From NCBI GenBank assembly GCA_025765595.1, contig JAIVFH010000607.1, positions 1-12,957 on the forward strand: a DNA stretch of 12,957 nt, read 5' to 3'. The translations under genes were made by a program, and so were the position numbers. The notes under the pieces were generated by a model that did not search any database, was not told the DNA's origin, and saw nothing but the letters and a program-made list of their open reading frames with translations. This stretch comes from Obelidium mucronatum (lineage: Eukaryota; Chytridiomycota; Chytridiomycetes; Chytridiales; Chytriomycetaceae). Below, piece after piece: positions 1-6,893 of the stretch (the stretch's first letter is position 1; each line of letters opens with the position of its first letter).

Positions 1-67
1 GCTGGATGGACCTCGATGGAACACTTCGCGTAATGGCATCGCATCTAACCCACTCTCTTCCAACCAG
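1..67 (+). other. RPL5: 3' part of the first RPL5 intron
   Basis: The sequence ending CCAACCAG at 67 has a TCTAAC branch-like element 18 nt before the acceptor, and the next codon is the family's residue 2 (Pro). The intron therefore interrupts the gene at or very near the start codon, a common position in fungal ribosomal protein genes. A GT at 30 could be a donor, but that would leave only 38 nt, so the donor is probably upstream of the window. Confidence 0.7.
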
Positions 68-1026
68 CCATTCGTCAAGCTCGTCAAGAACAAGGCTTAC
101 TACAAGCGTTTCCAGACCAAGTACCGCAGAAGAAGAGGTGTGTTTTTTGTGCAGTGAGCTTGGAAACAACCACTAAACTCCATCAAACAGAGGGAAAGAC
201 CGACTACTACGCCCGTAAGCGTTTGGTTGCCCAGGCCAAGAACAAGTACAACTCTCCAAAGTACAGACTTGTTGTCCGCATCACCAATGCCGACATTATT
301 GCCCAGATCGTGTACGCCAAGATCACCGGAGACGTTGTTCTTGCCGCTGCCTACTCCCACGAACTCCCACGCTACGGAGTCGAAGTTGGTTTGACCAACT
401 GGTCTGCTGCTTACTGCACTGGTCTCCTTATCGCCAGACGTTTGTTGACCCAGCTCAACTTGGCCGATAAGTACGAAGGAAACACCAACGTTGATGGTGC
501 TTACTACGAAGTTGAGCCAGTCGAAGATGCTCCACGTCCATTCCAATGTTTCTTGGATGTTGGTCTCCGTCGCACCACCACTGGTTCCCGTATCTTTGGA
601 GTCTTGAAGGGTGCCGTTGACGGTGGTCTCTTGATCCCACACTCTGAGAACCGTTTCCCAGGTTGGGACACCACCGCCAAGGAGCTTGACGCTGAAACCC
701 TCCACCGTTACATTCTCGGAGGACACGTTTCTGACTACATGGCTGAACTCGAAGAAGATGACGAGGACTCTTACAAGCGTCAATTCTCTCAGTACATTGC
801 CAAGGAAATCTCCCCAGATGACTTTGAAGAGTTGTACGAGAAGGCCCACGAAGCCATCCGTGAGAACCCAGAGCGTATCGCCAAGGCTCACTCTTACGAC
901 GAGGCTGCCAAGACCAAGCTCAAGAAGTTCAAGTCTCAGAAGCGTAACTTGAAGCAACGTGTTGACAAGATTAAGCAGAAGAAGGCTGCTTGGTTGGCTA
1001 AGCGCGCTGCTGCCGCTGACGAGTAA
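68..1026 (+). CDS. RPL5: 60S ribosomal protein L5 (uL18), 5'-partial
   Basis: Structural protein of the large cytosolic ribosomal subunit. It binds 5S rRNA and forms the 5S RNP with uL5. Coding exons seen: 68-137 and 191-1026, joined over a 53-nt intron (138-190, donor GTGTGT, acceptor AAACAG). The junction restores the family's Arg-rich [14 protein letters not shown] stretch near the N terminus. Further family signatures are [26 protein letters not shown] and a Lys/Arg-rich C terminus ending in AAAADE. The exon at 68 opens with Pro-Phe-Val-Lys, the second codon onward of the family, directly after a CAG acceptor with a TCTAAC branch-like site at 44-49. No in-frame ATG lies between 1 and 67, so the initiator ATG sits in an earlier exon, probably outside the window. 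With one Met added the protein is about 302 residues, close to yeast Rpl5 (297). Codons are biased toward C-ending, as expected for high expression. Confidence 0.97.
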
Positions 1027-1391
1027 ATTCTTTCTCCTTCTTTTTTAGATTGAGAATTGTTTCTTTCGTCTGTTTGGGAATTGGATTTTGTTCCCCATGT
1101 TATATGTTCTTACTTTTTTTTTTTGCTTTTTTTTGGATGCAAATCAGCGGAATACATATTGATGCTGTCCTTGTTCTGAAATCCAAATATCGTCAAGTTT
1201 CACGGCGTCACCAGGGCGTTCAGTCACGCGTGCACCGACTGCTAACTGAACAAAGACGGCAACGGCGCCGTGGCCGGGCTTGGCGATGCTCAGCGCCGTT
1301 TCGAGCAGCAGCGCGATTTGGGGCGACTTGTCCTTCCTTGGATTTTTTTTTGGATTCCTCTTCTTGGCAAACAATCGAAAACTTTTCAAAA
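1027..1391. other. intergenic: RPL5 3' end, T-tracts, GC-rich island upstream of CRN
   Basis: This holds the RPL5 3' flank with T-rich stretches (about 1110-1135), then a GC-rich block at roughly 1201-1330 (about 65% G+C by hand count) that stands out from AT-richer flanks. The block is open in the frame of the downstream CRN gene and also on the minus strand (1144-1389). No TATA box, RNA gene or terminator could be recognised. It presumably contains the CRN promoter. Confidence 0.5.
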
Positions 1392-3677
1392 ATGAAACGA
1401 AGCATTTGGTTTCTACTAGTTAACGAAGAAGGCGAGCCAGCCTTTGAGGATGTCGGTGTGTCCAAGGTTAAAGTGGACACTGAAACAGAGGGGATGGTAG
1501 CGCATTTGAGAACGAAGGTGTGGGAGGAAACGGACTCTCTTTTTAAGAGCACCGTGGCTTCACAGTTGAAGGTCTTTGCAAACAAGAACGAAATCGCCGA
1601 TTCCGCAAATTCACTCGAGGCTGATGCTCTGGTGGGAGACCGAGGCGCGAGTGCAGATTTGCCATTGTTCGTTGTAGTTCCAAAGACTGGTGTGTGCTCC
1701 TTAATTGTAATTTCGAATTCACTAACCATCTGTCCAACACCCACTTCAGCCCCACGCCGTTCTCTACAGTCGCGCTTTGCGGATGCCAACGTTCGATGGA
1801 AGGAAGAAAAACCTTTCTTCGATTCTCTTGTTTGCAGCCTGCTCTCGTTCGAGAACAGAACAGACACCATCAAACAGCTGCAGCAAATCCATCGATCCAA
1901 GTTCTACCGAGCTGTTAATCGCCATGGAGCAGATTGGGTCATTCCAATTGCCGACAATGTGCATGGCTTGGGTAAATCGGCGCTTGGGTATTATTACATC
2001 CGTGAATCAAGAGAAATGTGGCCTGTTGCAACTGCAAGGGATTCTTTCCAACAAAATCTCTGTAGCTGTCACACAGTTCCAATAAGATTCCAATGTGGCG
2101 ATTTAATTTGCGACAGCTTTGATGCTGTGATGATCAAGCACTTGTGCTGGGAGTTGGAGGCCATGTTTGTTGTTCCACCAGCCATTCTGTCAAACCCTCC
2201 AAAAACTGTGAAAGAATTCTTGGAAGATTTAACCGAAGTTGCTGGTCCTGTCTTTATTGTGCTTGACAGCATTGGGAAGGCTTTTGAAACCTCAATCAAC
2301 CCTCTTGATGACTTCCAACAACGAGACAAGTTTATGATATTCTGCGAAAGCGTTCTTGACAGCTGGTTTATGATCCCAAAGGTCTTCTTTGTTGTTCTTG
2401 GTCGTGCCAGATTCATGAACCATGTTGTTTGCCAAGAGTTAAACCGCAGTTACGAATTCGAGCGTTTGCACATGTCACTTCTTCGTCCAAGTTCAATAAT
2501 TTCGGTCATGAATAACACGCTTATTTCATCCGGTGGGACCGAAACGATATCATCCAGACTTGGGCTCACCCAAGAGAATGTAGAATATGCCGCCGAACAT
2601 CTATTTCGCCAAACCAACGGTCATCCACGCACCTTGTTCAAAGTACTCGAAAACTGCCGCACATTCACCGAAATCTGTGAATACAATGAGCCATACAGAA
2701 TACCAGATTGGGAAACATGGTATGATAGTCTCACACTCAACAAAATTGAAGCAACGGAGCTCTTAAGAGATGCTGAACCTGGTGTTGAAGTCGATCTTAC
2801 TGCAACTGTTATCGTTGCTGGCGGGGAAACTATGTCGCGTGACAACTTTGCCCACATGATGTTTTTTGACTGGGAGGGAATACTTACAAAAGCACAACTA
2901 TACATCCAACCAACTGTGAAGGAGTTTGCGGAAAATTATGTGCTATCATTCAAAGAGTACCTGAAGCATGTCGGAAATGACCGTCGAGTTTCTGTGGATT
3001 ATTCATCAGCGTTTGAGTGGTTGTTTCTCAGACGGTTCCAAGAGCTTTTCGCCGAAGAACCGAAAGATCCTCTCGTTGCTCTCCCAGAGTTTTTCGCCAC
3101 CCCAAAGTTTGGGTCTTATAAGGCAGTGTCCTTTTCTAAACTCATCAAACCAATCCCGAAAATTACAAGTTTGGTATCATCAAAGAATCATGTTCATCCA
3201 GACCATTGTGGCACAGTCTTGGAGTGGCGGGGAAGACCAATATGTTTGAAGCCACCACTTCAGTCGGCTTCACCAAGTGGTTTTTTGATGGGTACTGCCA
3301 CTATGGGGTTGGGGTCAACTGTCATCACTATTGGTCTTTCTGTTAAAAATTACAGTCAATCTGAATTCTTGTGGTCCCACTTGTCAAGGGAATGTCTCGT
3401 TTTTGACAGAATGGCTGAAAGAGATCCTTGCCGAAGACGTTCTTATGTGTTGTTTATCTGCTGTACTCGGTATGAAAGCGATGTTATGGAGAAGTTCAAT
3501 GGTCAAGGCTTTTATGTCTACAAAAACGACGCTTTTCAGAATATCGGGGAAGTGGTCCTTCTAAACTTGAGTGACAAGAATCTCCGGGAAAGATTTTTTG
3601 ATGTGGAAGGCGATTTGTCTGCGATTTTGGAGCACATTGTTGGAAAGTCGAAAGTGGAGTATCAAGAATTTATTTGA
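1392..3677 (+). CDS. Crinkler (CRN)-type effector protein with P-loop NTPase
   Basis: CRN proteins are modular eukaryotic effectors or conflict proteins: an N-terminal ubiquitin-like header, usually a P-loop NTPase, and a variable C-terminal effector, often of restriction-endonuclease fold. Coding exons 1392-1689 and 1750-3677 join over a 60-nt intron with no in-frame stop, giving about 741 residues. Residues 1-99 match the header as I know it (starts MKRSIWFLLV, ends LFVVVPKT). A Walker A-like NVHGLGKS lies at 169-176 (Asn for the first Gly) and a Walker B-like FIVLDS at 268-273, followed by a VFFVVLGRARF strand near 311-321. The C-terminal 180 residues contain a strand with Lys632 (GLSVKNY) that may be a degenerate nuclease core. 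The ATG at 1392 is chosen because the header begins there; the frame is open upstream to 1050 but reads as low-complexity non-family sequence. No classical signal peptide is seen. The gene lies among housekeeping genes. The substrate and effect are unknown. Confidence 0.85.
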   Translation: MKRSIWFLLVNEEGEPAFEDVGVSKVKVDTETEGMVAHLRTKVWEETDSLFKSTVASQLKVFANKNEIADSANSLEADALVGDRGASADLPLFVVVPKTGVCSLIVISNSLTICPTPTSAPRRSLQSRFADANVRWKEEKPFFDSLVCSLLSFENRTDTIKQLQQIHRSKFYRAVNRHGADWVIPIADNVHGLGKSALGYYYIRESREMWPVATARDSFQQNLCSCHTVPIRFQCGDLICDSFDAVMIKHLCWELEAMFVVPPAILSNPPKTVKEFLEDLTEVAGPVFIVLDSIGKAFETSINPLDDFQQRDKFMIFCESVLDSWFMIPKVFFVVLGRARFMNHVVCQELNRSYEFERLHMSLLRPSSIISVMNNTLISSGGTETISSRLGLTQENVEYAAEHLFRQTNGHPRTLFKVLENCRTFTEICEYNEPYRIPDWETWYDSLTLNKIEATELLRDAEPGVEVDLTATVIVAGGETMSRDNFAHMMFFDWEGILTKAQLYIQPTVKEFAENYVLSFKEYLKHVGNDRRVSVDYSSAFEWLFLRRFQELFAEEPKDPLVALPEFFATPKFGSYKAVSFSKLIKPIPKITSLVSSKNHVHPDHCGTVLEWRGRPICLKPPLQSASPSGFLMGTATMGLGSTVITIGLSVKNYSQSEFLWSHLSRECLVFDRMAERDPCRRRSYVLFICCTRYESDVMEKFNGQGFYVYKNDAFQNIGEVVLLNLSDKNLRERFFDVEGDLSAILEHIVGKSKVEYQEFI
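1690..1749 (+). other. in-frame 60-nt intron in the CRN gene
   Basis: The donor is GTGTGT at 1690, the branch-like ACTAAC is at 1721-1726 and the acceptor is TTCAG at 1749. The length is divisible by three and there is no in-frame stop, so a naive ORF reads through it and adds 20 residues. Splicing joins the header end (LFVVVPKT) to APRRSLQSRF. The donor resembles the RPL5 intron donor. Confidence 0.8.
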
Positions 3678-3742
3678 ACCTCGGTGCAGCTGGGAACAGG
3701 AAAAAAACCAGTGAAGTAATAGCTTGGGATTGAATGCGCTAT

Positions 3743-3760
3743 TCAACTTGATTAAGTTGA
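3743..3760. repeat. 7-bp inverted repeat across the hydrolase stop codon
   Basis: TCAACTT, a GATT loop, then AAGTTGA form a perfect short hairpin-capable repeat between two convergent genes. It contains the minus-strand stop codon at 3752-3754. It could contribute to 3'-end formation or be chance; nothing else supports a function. Confidence 0.4.
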
Positions 3761-4765
3761 TTCAATAAACCCAAGAATATCATCACACAGATTTTGAAAA
3801 TCCTTTGCTGTTCCCATATGACCACCATTCTCCACACGCTTTTCAGCTTTCAGGAGGGTTGCCAAGTCATCTTGTGCTTTGGGATCCATAATCGAATCTT
3901 GTGTCGCCACACTTACTTTAATTCTCACCCCACTTGCAACAATCTCTGTCACTTCAGCATCACTTAAATAGTGCATTCCCGCCACAGTACTTTGCGCCGA
4001 GATTGCATTGACGTCTCTGAAAGAATACCATTCATCGTATTCATTCACCCATCGCTCGAGCCACAAATCGCGATATGTTTTACCGGCCGCTTTCGGATCA
4101 GGATGCACACTATCCAAATATTCTTTCGAGAACGCCTTGGGCAAGATGGACTCAATCATTGCCTTTGGATTTGATGTCGGAATAGCCAACGGCAAAACGA
4201 ATCGATAAAACCCAGCACCAAGGGGCATAAAACGCGCAAGTCCGTAGCTACGCGCTGTAACAGCAAGATATAGGGAGGCTAGTTGGTTTTTGCGGAGGAG
4301 AAGAAGGGCCAGTTTCTGAGCAACCATGCCACCCATTGACGCGCCTGATTATGAAATTATTAGATGAATATATCAATACTCTATATGGCTTGAACGAATG
4401 ATGAATAAAAAAAGTAGTTGCCATAGACGTGGAACTTGTGCTTTCCGTCGGACCAAACATGTTGCAATAGACTCAACGCATCATTTGCCAACAAATCGCT
4501 TGTTTGGTTAACAATCGGTCCTCCCTGGGTCTCCTTTAGATTTTCCGATTCCTCTATGATCGAACGTGAGCACGTTGCATGACTTGGACAGGTGGTCGGC
4601 CAGTTGGTCAAAGTGGCGCAGAGTTGCAAAGGCGCCCATCAAAAGAACTACTTTCGTTGAACTAGATGGATCACCGCGTAACTCATAGTATAACGTTGCA
4701 CTGGGCTCGGTTTCGATGAGGAAGGTGTTTGAAGATGTTGGCTTGCTTTGCCAAAGTGGATCCAT
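3752..4765 (-). CDS. alpha/beta hydrolase-fold protein (one-base frame disruption)
   Basis: This is a serine hydrolase-type enzyme of the large alpha/beta hydrolase superfamily; the substrate is unknown. Exons are 4765-4422 and 4344-3752. Motifs: VVLLMG strand with oxyanion region, VLTFDHRGIGKS strand and turn, nucleophile elbow GASMG with Ser117 formed exactly across the splice junction, a likely acid at Asp264 (ATQDSIMDP) and His290 in GGHMG. The triad appears complete. One base is in excess between GIGKS and NQTSDLL: the first frame runs to a TAA at 4508-4510 while homologous sequence resumes one base along. With one base discounted the coding length is 936 nt (311 residues), normal for the family. 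The intron 4345-4421 has a GC donor. The start ATG at 4763-4765 is the only sensible one. It lies tail-to-tail with the CRN gene and 151 nt downstream of the proteasome stop on the same strand. Sequence error or a broken gene are both possible. Confidence 0.85.
3764..3769 (+). terminator. candidate poly(A) signal AATAAA for the CRN gene
   Basis: AATAAA lies 87 nt after the CRN stop codon, inside the last codons of the convergent hydrolase gene. A matching AATAAA on the minus strand (plus strand TTTATT, 3669-3674) lies within the last codons of the CRN gene and could serve the hydrolase. This suggests overlapping 3' ends. Confidence 0.4.
4345..4421 (-). other. GC-AG intron (77 nt) in the hydrolase gene
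   Basis: On the minus strand the exon ends in TATG and the intron begins GCAACT and ends ATAATCAG. Joining gives Tyr-Gly-Ala-Ser-Met-Gly-Gly, the expected nucleophile elbow. No GT donor nearby keeps both the frame and the motif. A CTAAT branch-like element precedes the acceptor. Confidence 0.7.
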
Positions 4766-4885
4766 TGTTTTCCCAAAAATAATATTTGATGCCAGTCAAG
4801 TTTGGCTGGCTTTAAATATGAAAATCGACTAGGGTTCCCGCTGAAGAAGAAGGCAATTAAGGGAAATCAACTGGAATAAGTTGAC

Positions 4886-4891
4886 TTTATT
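4886..4891 (-). terminator. poly(A) signal AATAAA for the proteasome beta1 gene
   Basis: Plus-strand TTTATT reads AATAAA on the minus strand, 26 nt after the beta1 stop codon (4917-4919) and before the hydrolase start at 4765. Its position fits a cleavage signal. Confidence 0.55.
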
Positions 4892-4916
4892 CCATTCTTT
4901 AAACCAGCATTCTCGT

Positions 4917-5812
4917 TTAACCTTCCCAGAATGTTGGAAGAGCATCTCCTGGAGTAAAGATGCGTTCAACCTTATCCTTGGTAATGACAGCAAGACGAAT
5001 AACTCCTCCAGAGGACCCATCACGAGACATCGCCAGAGAAATGGCTGATTACGACCGGTAAAGGAGTTCATGGTTTTTTTATGTAAGCGTTCGTTTAGAA
5101 GAAAAAAGGTCTCCCTACCATTCTTTGTAAACTGAATCGCTTCTTCCTTCGTCATATCATCCTTGTACGCAGAATCACAGTATCCATAGATATAAGTGGA
5201 TCCTGAACCACCAATTGCAAACGGTTGCTTATGCAAAGAGCCACCAAGGGGAATCGAATAAACACTTGGCCCATTGTATTTATCCCATCCTCCAACAATA
5301 ATTCCAGCACTAAGTCCGTCCTTGTTTTTGTAGCAGAGTTCCTGAAAGAGGGCAGCAGCAGTGTGGACGGTAGGCGCTTCACCTTCGGTCATTCTGGGAA
5401 CACCAACACGCATTGAATTCTCAGAGATGGATATTCAGAATAATAACAAACATACGTAAACATTTGCAAGTAGTAGTTGACGATATCGGCCACAGCTTGA
5501 GTGTCAGCAGCGGATCCCGAACGGCAGCAGAAAATACGGTCATGTACAGGCGTCAGTTTATCAGTAACTCGATTCGCTGCGATTATAAACCATAAGCCAC
5601 TTTTGGTTTTATCGGTGAGAAGCAAAAAAAAGAATAATGCACCAATGTAGGATCCTGTTGTGGTTCTTGAGTCTGCGCCAACAATAACTCCGTCCTTGAA
5701 CTGCACAGCCATGATGGTCGTCTTGAAGGGTTTAATGTAAGCATTTTAACACAATCTTTGAGAGACAGAGACATACTCCCAGATCCACTTCGCCTGGTTT
5801 GAGTGAGCTCAT
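4917..5812 (-). CDS. PRE3: 20S proteasome subunit beta1 (caspase-like)
   Basis: Catalytic subunit of the 20S core giving post-acidic (caspase-like) cleavage. Five exons: 5812-5777, 5721-5643, 5576-5456, 5393-5119 and 5044-4917; introns of 55, 66, 62 and 74 nt. The spliced CDS is 639 nt (212 residues; yeast Pre3 215). A 12-residue propeptide ends in Gly, followed by TTIMAVQF, so Thr13 is mature Thr1. Mature Asp17 ([12 protein letters not shown]), Lys33 (VTDKL) and Arg45 ([17 protein letters not shown]) fall at the canonical numbers; Arg45 is the beta1 pocket residue. Also present are [11 protein letters not shown] and [12 protein letters not shown] (Asp166/Ser169 region). It ends PTFWEG-TAA. 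Every splice junction restores conserved sequence; the third uses CCCAG at 5394 to give [14 protein letters not shown]. The gene diverges from the MICOS gene over a 373-nt shared promoter region. Confidence 0.96.
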
Positions 5813-6185
5813 GTTTTTGGTTGGTGATTTATTTTCCACTTTCAAAAAACGCGTATGCAACAATTCTGAAAGGCATCCGACATGGAAATTCACTTGGCGA
5901 GACCATGCTTTATCTGATATAACATAAAACAGCTGCAGGATTTATTTATCTTCCGCTATTCTTGAACCGAAAGTTACCTCAATGGAGAGACATGATCATG
6001 AATGATCAGTCTAGTCAAAGAATACTTAAATGATTCACGAACACTTGGAAAGACAGTTGGCACATGTTCATTGCATGTCAAAAAAAAAAGAGCCAAAAAC
6101 AGAAAATGGATGGCGGCGTTCCCCCAAGAAAGGTGCGACTCGTCTTCTCAGTGACTCTTCAAAAGAGAATGTTTTCCTCCGAAAG
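5813..6185. promoter_or_regulatory. divergent promoter region, beta1 / MIC27-like
   Basis: This 373-nt AT-rich region separates two outward-facing starts. It holds a pair of TGATCA palindromes (5993-5998 and 6003-6008) and several A-runs. I found no clear match to the yeast proteasome element GGTGGCAAA and no convincing TATA box. An ORF open through 6030-6185 in frame with the MICOS gene looks non-coding. Confidence 0.5.
5991..6008. repeat. two TGATCA palindromes one helical turn apart
   Basis: CATGATCATG (a perfect 10-bp palindrome) is followed by AATGATCA. The two TGATCA centres are 10 bp apart on the same DNA face, in the divergent promoter. This could be a tandem dimeric factor site; no known factor is assigned. 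Confidence 0.35.
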
Positions 6186-6831
6186 ATGCCGTTGACCCGT
6201 ACCAGTTTGTCTCATATCTTTTCTTATTTCTTTGGACAGCGATTGAGCATCTACGATGAGCAAACAACACAACCTTCAGTTTCACCAGCAGAACCAACAT
6301 CGATCGAGCTTGGTCTCCGAGGGGTAAATCTTTCGTCTTGATCGCTTCTTTGCCGATTCTAATCTTGAGGCCATACAGACCCGCCATGCTGTCTCGTCCT
6401 ACTTTTCTGGCACCAGAGCAACGATCCAAAGCTACACAAACGCTTACTTGGACTTTGAATCCAACGTAGTTTCTTCAATCAAACCATTCACTTCGCCAAA
6501 CGAACCCCTGTTGCCCAATGCTCTCTACGTAACACTACTCAGCTGTGCTGGTCTTGTCGCCACTGCTTCTTCCAAGAAGATTGGCCGTCGGATTGGAGTT
6601 CCTCTTGGGCTGGGTGCTGTTGGTGTTGCATGGTGGTATCCTCAAACATCAACAAAACTTGTTCGTGGTGGAATGACAGCAACCGGAGTGGACAAAACTT
6701 GGGACTCTGCCGTTTCTTCTGTCAATGGGACCATTGAAAGCGCAAAAAGTGCCGTGAGTAACACATACAAGGAGGCGAGCGAGGCTGTTGTCAATGGCGT
6801 AAACAGCGTCACAGGAACAACTCGGAAGTGA
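6186..6831 (+). CDS. MICOS complex subunit MIC26/MIC27-like (apolipoprotein O family)
   Basis: Probable inner mitochondrial membrane protein of the MICOS complex, which shapes cristae junctions and binds cardiolipin. Exons 6186-6323 and 6379-6831 join over a 55-nt intron (donor GTAAAT, branch-like TCTAAT, acceptor TACAG) to give 196 residues. Features: a basic and hydrophobic N terminus (MPLTRTSLSHIFSYFFGQRL), the family's early SIYDE motif, a helical RHAVSSYFSGTRATIQSY segment, the LPNALYVTLLSCAG membrane helix (about 91-108), a Gly-rich second segment (117-130) and the WWYPQ motif (131-135). The C-terminal 50 residues form an Ala/Ser/Val amphipathic-looking extension (SAVSSVNGTIESAKSAVSNT). 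The ATG at 6186 is chosen because it begins a plausible mitochondrial N terminus. An alternative acceptor (TTGAG at 6369) keeps frame but sits too close to the branch site. AATAAA at 6836-6841 follows the stop. Confidence 0.85.
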
Positions 6832-6835
6832 ACAA

Positions 6836-6841
6836 AATAAA
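6836..6841 (+). terminator. poly(A) signal AATAAA for the MIC27-like gene
   Basis: AATAAA begins 5 nt after the TGA stop, within the 62-nt gap to the convergent exonuclease gene. The two transcripts probably overlap at their 3' ends. Confidence 0.5.
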
Positions 6842-6893
6842 CGATTTAAATATATGCAGCGTCATAAATATCTATCAGTGTTATTTCTCGACT

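Noticed and set aside
100..957. 285-codon minus-strand frame under RPL5
   Set aside because: A shadow of strongly biased RPL5 codons; the sequence is repetitive Val/Leu/Gly with no family character.
1050..1391. N-terminal extension of the CRN protein in the open upstream frame
   Set aside because: It begins 24 nt after the RPL5 stop, encodes Phe- and Arg-rich low-complexity sequence and precedes a clear header start at 1392. The frame is open mostly because the DNA is T-rich and then GC-rich.
4829..5413. Single 194-codon proteasome exon including the sequence after 5119
   Set aside because: It reads through intron 4 (5045-5118) and leaves the beta1 frame; splicing restores [14 protein letters not shown] and the proper C terminus.
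6030..6185. Longer N terminus for the MIC27-like protein from the upstream open frame
   Set aside because: Very Lys-rich sequence that does not resemble the family; ATG at 6186 starts a plausible mitochondrial N terminus.
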